The translations under genes were made by a program, and so were the position numbers. 64,000 nucleotides of DNA. Source: Marsupella aquatica. Lineage: Eukaryota > Marchantiophyta. Below, in pieces: positions 11,581 to 23,396 of the stretch (position 1 is the stretch's first letter; each line of letters starts with the position of its first letter). A model generated the notes under the pieces. It saw only the letters and a program-made list of their open reading frames with translations, had not been told where the DNA came from and did no database searches. The stretch lies in the NCBI GenBank assembly GCA_973895155.1, contig OZ316894.1:682001-746000 (forward strand), written 5' to 3'.

Positions 11581-11974
11581 ATTACACCGGACAAGTAGGG
11601 ACCGTTGGGTTTAGCATATAGGCATGGGCTTGTGGCAAGACACTTAGAATCTAAAGTAAGGGCTGACTAAACCTCAAGGGTTGAGTTCAAACCATCGAGA
11701 CGGTTTGGAAGCATGAGTTTGAATGTTAAAGGAAGTACATGTCAAATGCATATTGGTGTTATCAAAGCATGTGTAAACATTGGAACATGGGAGTAGCGGA
11801 AATGCAAACCTCATAGGAGCAATGGCAGCATGTGAGGAAGGTCCTCAACTGACATATTGATCTCCAATTATGGTGGGGGAAAGATCGAAATACAAAGGTG
11901 GGAGGTCCCACAACTGGAGCATAGATCGGCACGCATGGACCATAATGGTGTCATGGGCATAACTCTTACCTTGG
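11581..11974. other. no gene recognised
   Basis: Noncoding stretch between the gag-protease fragment and the telomere-like DNA. I see no domain, repeat or RNA gene here. Confidence 0.4.
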
Positions 11975-12111
11975 AAGTTGAGAGAGTTACTTTGAGTTTA
12001 GGGGGTTTGGTTGGGGGTTGAGGGAGACAGTTTGGAGTTGAGTTTAGGGTTTAGGGAGTTTGGGTTGAGGGGGTTGGGGAGTGGTGTAGTGGGGGTTTAG
12101 GGAGTTTGGGT
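11975..12111. repeat. degenerate telomere-like repeat block 1
   Basis: G-rich sequence built of TTTAGGG and close variants (TTTAGGGTTTAGGGAGTTTGG and similar), the plant telomere motif in degenerate form. A segment of roughly 120 bp is repeated almost exactly at 12648-12768, on the other side of the LTR-like block. Confidence 0.75.
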
Positions 12112-12575
12112 TGTCACACCATTCTAGATGTTGTTGTAATATATAGTGCTAGTTGAGTATGTACGTTTTGTATGTGTGCTATTGGAGCCGATAGGGTTCC
12201 ATTAGGTTTGTGTGAGAGGGTAGTTCTCTCTTGTGAGGCATTGAAAGGTTATCTTTCAATGTTGAGCCTTGGAGAGGGGAGCTTGTGTGGTGGCTATGGT
12301 GGTTGAGAGCTCTCTCTATGTAGCATGGATTCCTTGAGTGCAAGGTGCGTTGGCTCGACATATGTGTGTGATTGGATCGGACGGGATTGAGTGCGTATTG
12401 TTGGCGTCGATCGTTGTTCCGATTGTATTGAGGTTATTGTGGGTTTTGGACATGTGTGGACATGAGTTCCACTTGTATTTCATTCTCTTGTGTTTGTGAT
12501 GCTACATTGTGGATATGTTTGGATGTGTGTGACAAGCGATGTATGTTGTGTAGCAATGTGTATGCGCACGACAGG
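12112..12575. repeat. LTR-like block within telomere-like DNA
   Basis: Begins TGTCACACCATTCTAG and ends GCGCACGACA, so it has TG...CA ends and is 464 bp long. It is flanked on both sides by GGGT inside telomere-like sequence, consistent with a solo LTR and a short target duplication. Its last 138 bp (from 12438) match 63432-63558 beside the gypsy integrase. The first 16 bp recur at 63561, after that block rather than before it. Confidence 0.55.
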
Positions 12576-12815
12576 GTTTAGCGGGTTTGGTTGTGGGTGA
12601 GGGAGTTGTGTGTTGGGGGTGGAGGGAGTTTGGTTGGAGAGGAGTTGAGGGAGTTACTTTGAGTTTAGGGGGTTTGGTTGGGGGTTGAGGGAGACAATTT
12701 GGAGTTGAGTTTAGGGTTTAGGGAGTTTGGGTTGAGTGGGTTGGGGAGTGGTGTAGTGGGGGTTTAGGGATTTGGAGTGAGGGAGTTTAGGGGTTAGGGT
12801 TTAGGATTTGCGTGT
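12576..12815. repeat. degenerate telomere-like repeat block 2
   Basis: Continuation of the TTTAGGG-like DNA, with several GGTTTAGGG and TTTAGGGTTTAGGG stretches. It abuts the truncated 5' end of the PPR pseudogene at about 12816. Two further TTTAGGG units sit inside that pseudogene at 13199-13212. Confidence 0.75.
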
Positions 12816-13364
12816 GGGCAATGCAATGGTTCACATGTATGCAAAGAGTGGCAGTATAGGTGACGCCCGACTTATTTTTGACAGAATGGAGAAATGTGAT
12901 GTCACACGTGGAATGTAATGATCAGTGGTCTTGCACAACATGGATGTGGGAATGAAGCCCTGGACCTATTTGATCAGAAAAAGGCCTTGTTGATGACGGC
13001 TGTATTGTCTTTACAGCTATGACGCAGGACTATGGCATCAAGCCTGAAATTGTGCATTATAATTGCATGGTTGATCTTCTTGGGCGGGCTGGACATTTGG
13101 CGGAAGCAAAGCTCTTCATTAGTGACATGCCAGTTGAACCAGGTGAAGTAACTTGGAAAGCCTTGCTTGGTGCTTGCAGAACTTATGGTAATGTGGAGTT
13201 TAGGGTTTAGGGTGCCGCTAAAGAGCTTCTGAAGTTGAGTCCCAAAGATGCTTCTGCATATGTGCTCCTCTCCAACATCTATGCTAGAGCTGGCAAATGG
13301 GAGAAGAAGTCATTGGTGCGCACCATGATGCAAAAGAGACGTGTTTGGAAGGTGCCAGGACGTA
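12816..13364 (+). pseudogene. PPR-DYW pseudogene, piece 1 (L motif to PG box)
   Basis: Begins abruptly inside an L motif (GNAMVHMYAKSGSIGDARLIF) next to telomere-like DNA and runs through an S motif, the E region (EVTWKALLGACRTYGNVE) and into the PG box (KVPGR). Damage relative to the intact paralogue at 4974-8591: a 2-base deletion near 12904, loss of about 25-30 codons near 12978, and replacement of a short in-frame segment by two TTTAGGG units (13199-13212) that bring a stop. It breaks off at the CACTA insertion after 13364 and resumes in the same frame at 32515. Confidence 0.92.
13362..13364. repeat. CACTA target-site duplication, left copy
   Basis: GTA directly before the CACTA terminus; the same GTA lies at 32515-32517. 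Removing the element and one GTA restores the codons for Arg-Ser-Trp-Ile-Glu of the PPR PG box. Confidence 0.93.
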
Positions 13365-13394
13365 CACTAGAAGAAAACCTGTGTTTTACTACTA
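13365..13394 (+). repeat. CACTA left terminal inverted repeat
   Basis: CACTAGAAGAAAACCTGTG and following bases match, with mismatches, the inward reading of the right end (CACTAGAAGGAAATCGGGA). The similarity covers about 30 bp. Confidence 0.9.
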
Positions 13395-14469
13395 CAGGCC
13401 CTGCAACTACTTTGCCTAAATAACTCATACGTGGTGCCAACCACTGTTTTTTTAATGGGTTGTAATAATCTGCATTTTATTACTCTACTTAGAACTATGT
13501 TACCTTAATCACTGATTACAACTCTCTTTTTTGCCACTAAAACTTAGATCACTTGAATTAGAGTTGTATATTACACAAATTTACAAATCACTACAATCCA
13601 CCGTTCACTCCACCGTTGATGTGTACAACTCTATTTTCAACTAAGATTTTACTGCTGACTGAAACCACTACAAATACAAGTACCACCAATATTTGAATGG
13701 TAAAGGTGCTTTTTCAATCAACTCCCAATCAAGTGAAGCTTTTCCAAGTGATCTTAATTACTTGAAATAATGTCATTTGTGAGCACACCTTTTGTTACTG
13801 TAAATATCACCAATAGTGGAGTCACAAATGAATTTTGGCAAAATTATTTAAAATATTTTAGTGACAAGGAAATTCTTACAAACAACTTAAGATTGAGTGA
13901 ATTAATTCTCAATGTACAAAATTTCTTTAATAAAGTCATTATTATCACAAATTGTCTGACTACAAATATCATTAATATTAGAGTCCAATAAATATTATTT
14001 GATGCAACTTCAAACCAAGTGCCACATCCTCCTTAGTCCAAAATCACTCTAAAGAATGTCATTCTCTTCGCACATTTTAGTGACTCCAAATACCACTAAG
14101 AGTAGAGTGTCAATGCAGGACCTTGCAAATGACTTGAAATAAAGTAGATCATTTTCCATTCTTATTCAAGTAATGTCATTCTTTAAATACATTTTGCCAC
14201 TGCAAATGCCACCAACATTAGAGTGTCAAAACAGTTTTGATAAATGACTAAAAATTAAACAGATTATTTTGTGATGTCCAAAACCTCTCCCCATGGTGTC
14301 ATTATCAACACACATTTTCAGTCACAATATGCATGCCGCCGGAATTATAGCGACAAACAATTTTTTTATTTACAAATTGTACCCAAACCACTACACAACA
14401 GGTGCTTTGAGGGTTTTGGGCACCTGTCACTTGAAATACCACCATGTTTTAACTTAGGAAAGTTATGTG
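13395..14469. other. CACTA left subterminal region
   Basis: AT-rich noncoding DNA with scattered ACCACTACAAAT-like motifs (for example near 13670 and 14380). In characterised En/Spm elements the subterminal regions carry repeated short binding sites for the TNPA protein. These motifs are candidates by position only. Confidence 0.55.
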
Positions 14470-16965
14470 TTTGAACTTCCAATCAAGTGCATTGGTAAAT
14501 ACAAGCCCAAACCACTTAACATAAGGTCCTTTCGGGCTTTCATCTTCTTGCCACTACAAATTGCACCCATATTTGAGTGATGAGGCACACATTGGTGCGA
14601 CCACTTGCCATGAACTAGTGCTAAAAGGAGTGAATTGTGTGGATGCATCACATAAGCCCCATATTTGTAATTCCGTAGAGTCTTGGAGTGATTTGTGTGG
14701 AGTTCATGATGTTGCAACACTTGGGTGCCTCAAATCTCTCCACCTTGGCAATTTATGCGTCACAACTTCATTGTCGTTGCTATAACTAGTTGGCACACGT
14801 GATGGGGGTGTCCCATGGCTTCACCATGGGGGGGCTAACACGGAGGAATTATGGTGGAGGCGGGCCCAACCCTCCTCCTTTAATCTTGGCCCTCCGAGAA
14901 TTGCCGCAAGGTGGATCCACTTCTCATTATCCATTGTAAGTTTGTTACTCCCCAAATCACTAAAAACCATGTTCTTCAAAGCCCTCATTTCTAGCGCGAC
15001 TAACACTATCACTCAAGATGGGGTGGTACATAACGCATCCCTCTAAACCACTTCTCATGAAGTGGTAGTCCTAGAGTGATTGGGGGGCAAACCACTACAA
15101 ATGATGTGGTTTTAGGGTTTAGGGCAAATGCAACTTAAGATAACACCTTTATTTGAGTTGAGAAGTTGGGGGTGAACACTTGCAATGAAGTGTATTTATA
15201 TGTACACGCCCAATTGACTCGGAAAAAGGTCCTTTCAGGCCCTCGCCTTTTGGCGACTACAAATTGCACCTGTATTTGAGTGATGCAGCACACTTTAGTG
15301 TGACCACTTGCCATGAACTAGTGCTAAAAGGAGTGAATTGTGTGGATGCATCACATAAGCCCCATATTTGTAATTCCGTAGAGTCTTGGAGTGATTTGTG
15401 TGGAGTTCATGATGTTGCAACACTTGGGTGCCTCAAATCTCTCCACCTTGGCAATTTATGCGTCACAACCTCATTGTCGTTGCTATAACTAGTTGGCACA
15501 CGTGATGGGGGTGTCCCATGGCTTCACCATGGGGGGGCTAACAAGGAGGAATTGTTATGGCGGTGGGCCCAACCCTCCTCCTTTAATCCTGGCCCTCCGA
15601 GAATTGCGGCAACGTGGATCCACTTCTCATTATCCATTGTAAGTTTGTCACTCCCCAATCACTAAAAACTCTGTTCTTCAAAGCCCGCATTCTAGCGACT
15701 AACATTGTCACTCAGGTTGGGGTGGTACATCATGTATCCCTCAAAACAACTTCTCATGAAGTGGTAGTCTAAGAGTGATTGTTGTTCCCAAACCACTACA
15801 AATGAGGTAGTTTTAGTGTTTAGGGGAAATGCGACTCAAGATACCACCGTTATTTGAGTTGAGAAGTAAATTGGGTATGAACACTTGCAATGAAGTGCAT
15901 TTGTAAGTACCAGCCCAAACCACTTGACATAAGGTAGTTTTGGGCCCTCGCCTTCTGGCGACTTCAACTTGCACCCGTATTTGAGTCATGCAACACACAT
16001 TGGTGCCACCACTTGCCATGAACTAGTGCTAAAAGGAGTGAATTGTGTAGACGCATCACATAAGCTCCATATTTATAATTCTGTAGAGTTTTGGAGTGAT
16101 TTGTGTGGAGTTCATGATGTTGCATCACTTGTGTACCTCAAATCTCTCCACCTTGGCAATTTATGCGTCACAACCTCATTGTCGTTGCTATAACTAGTTG
16201 GCACACGTGATGGGGGTGTCACATGGCCTCACCATTGGGGGGCTAACATGGAGGAATTGTTATGGCGTCAGCCCAACCCTCCTCCTTTAATCGCGGCCCT
16301 ATGACAATTGTCGCGAGGTGGATCCACTTCTCATTATCCCTTGTAAGTTTGTCACTCCCCAAATCACTAAAAACTCTATTCTTCAAAGCCCGCATTTCTA
16401 GCGACTAACATTGTTACTCAGGTTGGGGTGGTACATCATCCATTCTCAAAACAACTTCTCATGAAGTGGTAGTTTGAGGGTGATTGTTGTTCCCAAACCA
16501 CTACAAATGAGATGGTTTTAGGGTTCAAATTGCACCCGTATTTGAGTCATGCAACACACATTGGTGCCACCACTTGCCATGAACTAGTGCTAAAAGGAGT
16601 GAATTGTGTGGATGCATCACATAAGCCCCATATTTGTAATTTCGTAGAGTCTTGGAGTGATTTGTGTGGAGTTCATGATGTTGCATCACTTGGGTGCCTC
16701 AAATCTCTCCACCTTGGCAATTTATGCGTCACAACCTCATTGTCGTTGCTATAACTTGTTGGCGCACATGATGGGGGTGTCCCACGGCTTCACCATGGGG
16801 GGGCTAACACGGAGGAATTGTTATGGCGGCGGGCCCAATCCTCCTCCTTTAATGATGGCCCTCCGAGACTTGCCTAAAGCTAGATGGCCTACATATTCTC
16901 TTTGTAAGGTTGTCACCCCCCAAACCACTCAAAATAATATGCTTCAAAGCCCTCATTTCTTGTGA
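14470..16965 (+). repeat. about 704-bp tandem repeats in the CACTA left arm
   Basis: Three full units and one shortened unit. The landmark ACCACTTGCCATGAACTAGT occurs near 14600, 15304, 16008 and 16569, with spacings of about 704, 704 and 561. Each unit contains a 74-codon open frame that is simply repeated with the DNA and has no domain. Units also hold AACCACT(A/T) motifs and a TGGGGGTGTCCCATGGCTTC segment. Confidence 0.88.
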
Positions 16966-19900
16966 CTAAAACTTTCACTCAAACTTATGTGGTACATGAC
17001 GCAGTCCTCCAAAGAACTTCTGATGTAGTGGTAGTCGTAGGGTGGCCATAATTCCCAAACCACTGCAAAAGAGGTAGTTTGAGGGTGTAGGGAAATTCCA
17101 CTTAGAATATCACCGTTATTTTAGTGGAGAAGTAAGTGGAATGGGGTAAATTGTGTGTAAACACTTTCAATAACAATGTGGTTCCAAACTCTCACATGTA
17201 TTCTAGTGTTAGTACCATCACCTAGTCTTGAGTGATAAATGACATAATGTTGTAATTTACAAATAACTGACAATCAAGTAAGGGACAGAGATCTTGTAAA
17301 TACCACTACAGATCATGTCATACCGGATTCTCACCACAGTGCAGTAACAATGTCACCAACACTTTAGTGATAGACTGCTGAAACCACTGGCAAAGAGGTA
17401 GTGGGTTTTTGAGGGCTGGCAAAAGCACTTTGAATGTGGTGGTTTGGTTCCCCATTTTTGTGATACAATAATTATAGTTTCTTTTTAACAACTTGCAATC
17501 AAGTAAGTGGTGGGGTGTTTTTTAGGATTGGCCAAAACCACTTTGGATGTGGTGGTTCCCAAGGATTATACCTGCAAGACTACATATATACCACTTAACA
17601 TTGACAAAAAACATATTGATTGAAGGTCGGAGTGGATAATTAAATTACCAGAGAAGTTAAGTGAATGGTGCCAAGGGATAATAATATATCCAGAGAATAT
17701 GATAGCAATTTAAATGAAGTACAGGGTTTAGGGCACGTAGAAGCGAGGGGTTTCCGGATGGTTTATGTAACTCTCAACTGAGTGTCATAGAAAAAGTATT
17801 GTTTGGTGGCCTGGCACCACCTACATTTCTTCTCAAGCTTTGTGTGATTTGTAACACACTTTAAAGGAGTACTAGGGTATTAAAATTGGTAATAGGCAAA
17901 AAGTGATAGCTCATTGGGTACTCTATAAAATAAAATATGGGTTTAGGACAAATGTTTGAATTGGCATTATATTAGTCAGACTCGTATTAGATCATTTCAT
18001 TAATGACACAAAAAAGTCCATATGGATGATGTCATTTTTCACACAAAGAAAGTCTAGTGCATGCGACAATACTTACTAGTACCTAATTATACCACCTAAT
18101 ATTGTTGGTGGCATATTGGAAATTATTGGTTTTTTGCTATACATTGAGAGGGCAGAGTTGTCATGACTTAGCACTTATTTTGTGGGGTTAGACAATGCTT
18201 GGAGTGTAATTGAGACACTTGAAGTAGAGGGATTGGGGGCCTTGGCTTAACATCAAATTCAGCCTCATTGATGGTTGAGATCACTCAAGGCAGTCTCATT
18301 TCATCCGGACGGCTGAGATCACTCTAGGGGCCGGCTGACATGTCAGTTAGATTTGCGCCAAACGGCTCTTTGCACCCGCGGGCCTGTGAGTCAAGTTTTA
18401 TTTTTCCCACAAACTATCGAGACTCAACGTTGAATGTTGTGTTTGTGTGTCTGCCACAAAGCGTTTAGGGCGAGGGAGTCGAGGGGTTTAGCCCCGGGTT
18501 TAGCAAAGTTGCGCTTCTGTTTTGCCCAAAGAGTTTGCAATCAGATCAGGGCTCGTGGAGCTGCGGGAGTGTTGTGTAGTGTGCTGCGGGAGTGCTTTGG
18601 TGAGCGCTACGGGAGGGCTGTGCAGGAGTGTTGTGCTGTGCGGAGCTGCGCGTCCAAGCTAGCTCACTGTTATCCGATTGAGCTGGGTCCATTATCATTC
18701 TTCTCGGCAGTGGGTCACGGAGATTTGCGCAGGAGTGTTGTGTTGTGCAGTGTGCTGCGGGAGTGCTTTGCGGAGCGCTGCGGGAGGGCTGCGCAGGAGT
18801 GTTGTGTTGTGCAGAGCTACAAGCTGTTGGAGCGAGCTACGGGCTTTGATAGAGTTCTCAATCATTGCAAGCTGCAATTTAGGGTCTGCCAACTGTGAGC
18901 TGGTACTTCATTGAGTTGAGCTTCAACCTGGGTAACACTTTTTCCAAACGGGAGTTGGATCTGCAGGCAGTCTAGGTCTGAATGTGGTCTGTTGCCTTGT
19001 GAGAATGTGAGACTGTGAGCTCACCGCTGCGGAATTCTTTCTTTTGCTGATGAACTCATCGGGCTTCGCCTCTCCAATCGCTGCCCTAGCTGCACGAGGT
19101 CACGGCTGCGGGATCCATCAGGCTTCGGCTCCTCCAATCGCTGCCCAACTGTACTTGCTATCATTGAGCGAGCGGCAGCCAGCCCCAACTTGGGTTCATT
19201 TTGTGAAGACTTACGGTAACTCCTCTCACTTCCGTTGATTGCAAAAACCTTCGATCCTTAGCTGTATTAGGGAGCTTCTTGCATATTCTCTCACTGAGGA
19301 GGTTGTGCAAGGGTTATCAATTGCAACTGAGTCTGGGATGTGCGCATGCTGTTGTTGCATCTGATTGAGCTGGTAAGTTGCTGTCTCCGATTGAGCTGGT
19401 AAGTTGCTGTCTCCAATTGAGTTTGACTGTTTGGGCTGCGCTTACATTGCTGCTTTGGGCATCTGAGATGCGACTTGCAGTTTGAGGAGCCGCAACAACA
19501 TTAGTTGTAGGAGGCGCAGCAACATCAGTTTGAGGCTCAGACGACTTGACATGCGACTTGCAGTTTTAGGAGGTGCAGCAAGATCAGTTTCAGGAAGTGA
19601 CTTGTTGCTGCTGATCAAGTTTGAGTAACAGTGAGTTAAAATTCTGTTGCAACCTTTGAGTTGGGCTACACTTGTAATGCTGCAAGATTTGAGGTGAACT
19701 CAATTGACGTCTGCCAACTGCTACGATGGTGAGTTCACTTGCGCTGCAAGTTGCTGTGAGTTTTATTAGCTAGAACTTCATTAAAATTTGTTATATAGGT
19801 GTTTGAGTGATCAGCGATCGACTTGCTAGGTTTGAGAGCTGGGATTGAGGTGCAAATTTGAGAGTTGGGAGTGAGGTACGAGTTTGAGGGCCACTGCAAG

Positions 19901-22116
19901 TTTGAGAGGCAAGACTCAGCTACAACTTTGAGAGTCGGGATTCAATCAGCTGCAAGTTTGAGTGGCGGTCGAGAGCAAGGTTTAGGTTGCTAGCTACTCC
20001 GCTTTGTTGCTTGGGCTTCAGAATCTCATCCTCTGTACCTATTGGCTATTTTGGATTCCCATCATCCGTGTCATTGCCTTCTTCTCTGCAGTTTTGCTCA
20101 TTGTATGGACTACCCCTATCCCTCGTTGGTGGATGGCCGTGTTCACCGGAATTCCTGTCAAAAGCCTCTCTTTAAGGTCACATATTGCTGGTCTGTAAGG
20201 CTTACAGAAGCATACTGGTCACATATTGCTTGCTGTTTGCTATAGATGAGTACAGAATGGAAGAATGAAATACTCTTTAGTCTTGTCATTTAATAGTCTT
20301 GTCATTTAATAGTCTTGTCCTCTCCACGTCCCGGGTTAACTGTTTAAATAGAGACTAATGGTTCACAGTTGAAATAGAGACAAACTGGTTTTGTTGTAGA
20401 GAAGAAGCTCTTTACTTGCTATACTAGTATCAGAGTTTTGTCTGTCTTGATCAATGCTAGGCCTACTGTCGGTCTTGCCGTCCGATTGAAAACTCTGGTA
20501 TGGTCAATGGTATGTTTTGAGTTTCTTCATCTTGTCTCCTGCTGTTGCTTCTCTTTTATGAATCTTGGAATCCTATTTGGTACTCTATTATGGTTAATGG
20601 AGTCTTGTTTGTGTTTGGGGTACATAGAATGACCAACTGTTGGCATTGGGAAAGTCTTGAGCCTGTCTGAGCTTGTCCTTTAAAACGTTCAGGGATTCAT
20701 CCCTGTATATAAACTGAAATTCTGGGTCAGTGATGAAATCTCCAGTTTTTTAACCATGGTCTTATAGTTTCAGGAGCGAGTGGACCTGCTGTGGACGTGA
20801 GCAAAGCAGCACAGGACGTGATCGAGAAAAGCTATGGTGAGGACTCGCAGCGCTCATTCTCAGAGTCTTGCAGGCACCGCAGAGAGATTGCGTCTGGAGT
20901 TTGTCAGACGTGGCACATGGCCAGCCCACTCTGCATGGTATTTTCGTTATCCAGTTGTAGTCCAGAATGACTACAGCCAGCCTCCACCTGTGGCATTACC
21001 CTTTCCCACATCCGTGGTGTATGTGTCACTTATTGGCAAAGTGCCACACGTCAAGGCCATCCTAGCGCATGGATGTATCCATTCTTGCCAGTATGACTGC
21101 GTTGCTTGTAGGGTGGTCAACCCAAAAACCCTGGTCGGTGCTGACAAAGCCGCTAAACAAAGTAGGAGGATATGCATCCTTTGGAATCACTTTGCATTGT
21201 TGAATGGTGTGGATAGTGATCTCGGGTGTCCAGCCTGCCCAACCCCGCTATTGGGGGTTTCTCGGACACATCATGTTTGATTTGAAGTTAGTTTACAGCT
21301 GCAGGAATTCTAACACAATATGCACGTACCAGGATGCAATGAGATAAGGCATATTTTTGGATGAAATAGTAACTTAAACACTGAGAAATAACTTGAACTG
21401 CTCTGACTTTTTCTATATTCGTACAATTTTGGATTGAGGGTTTGAACACCTCAGTGGAATTAAAGTTTTGAAGTATATTGCAAAAATCCTATCTACTAAG
21501 CACAACATTTTAATCTAAGATGTCACCAGTCCACTCAACATCTCTGTTCAAGACTCTGTTCCAGAAGGCCCACAATCTACTGTTAACTGAAAGTTGAATC
21601 CAATAGTTAAAGTCTCTGTCAATGACTCCCACTCCCCCCTCGCACATATGCCTTATGGCTCTAGATCGGGTACAGTGAATGAAGAAAGTTGAAGAGTGTC
21701 CATGCAATTATTTTTCTGAGTTCAATGGGTAGCCTATTGTCCTTTGCATAATTGGAATAGTATTGAATGAGTCTGAGGCAACCTTTAGTTACAGAAGGAG
21801 TTTGAAACAAAACATCAGATGCATGTATACAGTAGTCCAATGACTATTTTGTGTCACATTTGTGTTGTTGCAGATTATGAATCCTTGTTTTACATCTTGT
21901 GACGTGAGAGGGGATTGAGATCTACATCTGAAACCGATCAAGACAATCTCCAAATTTCAGTGCCTTCCTCTTGGTTGAGTACAGTTGGTGAGTCCTCTGC
22001 ATCCTGGCCCCATATTGGATTGCAATATGCAAGTGGTAGTACGTGTTTTATGACAGCCAATTTAGCAGTGTAATAACTCTTCAAGTTTTCTTGTTCATGA
22101 ATGTCCAGTGGTCTTA
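16966..22116. other. CACTA interior without a confident gene
   Basis: It starts with more ACCACT-rich subterminal sequence (to about 17600), then AT-rich DNA, then a GC-richer zone from 18400. The GC-richer zone has imperfect internal repeats: GTGTTGTG-TGCGGGAGTGC units at 18570-18810, a 24-bp GAGCTGGTAAGTTGCTGTCT repeat near 19365-19415, and TAGTCTTGTCATTTAA repeats near 20278. Frames at 18434-18898 and 20834-21280 exist but show no recognisable domain. The latter has paired cysteines (CVAC, CPAC) and could be an exon of the gene that follows. Promoter and 5' exons of the PHD gene probably lie here. Confidence 0.4.
20834..21280 (+). CDS. uncertain Cys-containing open frame in the CACTA element
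   Basis: 148 residues from a real ATG (MVRTRSAHSQ...). The middle is unremarkable, with a Cys-rich part (HSCQYDCVACR and DLGCPACP) that could bind zinc. No family recognised. It is on the same strand as, and about 0.8 kb upstream of, the PHD-finger gene, so it may be an upstream exon or a separate small gene; chance is also possible. Confidence 0.3.
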   Translation: MVRTRSAHSQSLAGTAERLRLEFVRRGTWPAHSAWYFRYPVVVQNDYSQPPPVALPFPTSVVYVSLIGKVPHVKAILAHGCIHSCQYDCVACRVVNPKTLVGADKAAKQSRRICILWNHFALLNGVDSDLGCPACPTPLLGVSRTHHV

Positions 22117-22770
22117 ATGGCTAGGACCAAGCATAAAGCCAGAAAGAATGATACTCGAACGAGAAAGGAGGAAGATGTGTTGATGATTGAATTGTGGTTA
22201 GACATTGAGAAACGTCAGTGTAGTCCCCAGCTTTGTGGCATTTGTGACTGGCATGGAGATCTGGCCATGTGTGATGGGGCTTGCCATCGGCACTTCCACC
22301 ATGTTTCCAAAGTTGGTGAAGCTGTCGGCACGTGCCCTGCCGTATTTATTGCACTAGGCAAGGATGATGATCCTTGGTATTGTCCAGAGTGTAAGGATAA
22401 GACATACAGGTGTTTTCAGTGTGGCATTGTCTCTGCTGTAGCCAGGAAGTGCCCCCAGCCATATTGTGTTCATTTTTATTGTCATGGATGCTTGCCACTT
22501 GATGTGGAGTCTTGCCCCATCCATACATGTGTTGCATGCCAGCAAGACCATCGTGACCCTCATCTGGCAGAGGCCGTGCAGTGTTTGAGATGTCCCAAAA
22601 CTTGGCATCGTACTTGCCTAGCCGAGAGCCAGCGTCAAGGTTTTGCACCGGACAGAGTGCCCTGGCATCATACTGCACATGACCAGGGACGTTGGATGAT
22701 TTACTGTCCTGACCATCCTATTGACCCTGCTCTAGGCACAGCAGCTCATGATCACATCTCCTGGCTTTGA
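22117..22770 (+). CDS. EDM2-like multi-PHD zinc-finger protein with H3-tail-like N-terminus
   Basis: 217 residues from ATG 22117; no ATG lies between this codon and the in-frame stop at 22063. The Cys/His array runs CGICDWHGDLAMCDGAC-HRHFH (residues 40-61), WYCPEC (about 87), CFQCG (about 98), a CVHFYCHGC segment, CPIHTCVAC and CLRCPKTWHRTCL. This order closely follows the tandem PHD array of plant EDM2-type proteins, which act on heterochromatin and transposon-associated gene control. The first residues are MARTKHKARK; after Met removal, ARTK-x-x-ARK matches the histone H3 tail at seven of nine positions. The protein lies inside the CACTA element upstream of the transposase, so I infer capture of a chromatin-reader module. 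Function, and an upstream exon joined at the CAG before 22108, are open. Confidence 0.8.
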   Translation: MARTKHKARKNDTRTRKEEDVLMIELWLDIEKRQCSPQLCGICDWHGDLAMCDGACHRHFHHVSKVGEAVGTCPAVFIALGKDDDPWYCPECKDKTYRCFQCGIVSAVARKCPQPYCVHFYCHGCLPLDVESCPIHTCVACQQDHRDPHLAEAVQCLRCPKTWHRTCLAESQRQGFAPDRVPWHHTAHDQGRWMIYCPDHPIDPALGTAAHDHISWL

Positions 22771-23396
22771 TTGACGTGGTCCATTTTGGTTCAAATACAT
22801 CAATACTACTATAGACATCGATACACTTAGTTAGTTAATGGAACAATGACGTTTTGTCCGCATCACACATTTTGTTTACACATTTTGTTCACACATTTTA
22901 TTCACTGTGTGAATGGTTAGCACGAGCATGGAGACAATGCTCTGGGTTTAATTGACTAAGGCCAGCTGTCTAGAAAATCAAAGTACTCAAACTCTACTTA
23001 TTTATTTGGTAATTATTTTGTATACCAGTATGAGGTCCATCCTAGTTGATGTTTATGGATGTCAATACTGTGGATGTGATTGAATTGTTTGGACCCAGTG
23101 TTTATCTGGTTGTCTTGTTTGTTGGGTGTCATGGATGGGGCATTGTCAATGGGGTATTTTCTTCAACCTGCTGTCTGTGGGTAGCAATAGAGTTTCAGGT
23201 TTGAAAGAAGCATCCTAAACACATGAAACAAAGACATAAAACGTAAAACTTTTCTGCAAATAAAAATTCACAGTATGAACTCAAAAGAGAAAACTATGGA
23301 GTGGCAAGTACAAATTATGAGGGAGCTGAGCTTATTGTCATGTCCATGTTGTAGGTTCTCACCAGTGAATGTTGGAGGTGAAACACTACACTCGGT
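22771..23396. other. intergenic within CACTA
   Basis: AT-rich spacer between the PHD-finger gene and the F-box gene. It probably contains the terminator of the first and promoter of the second; no motif is strong enough to call. Confidence 0.4.

Noticed and set aside
12179-12361. 60-codon minus-strand frame in the LTR-like block
   Set aside because: Short, within a noncoding repeat, no domain.
14561-16754. Four similar 74-80-codon frames
   Set aside because: They repeat with the 704-bp tandem units and show no domain or coding bias, so they are by-products of the repeat.
18434-18898. 154-codon Cys-rich frame
   Set aside because: Built from imperfect GC-rich DNA repeats; both strands are open in places and no domain is visible.
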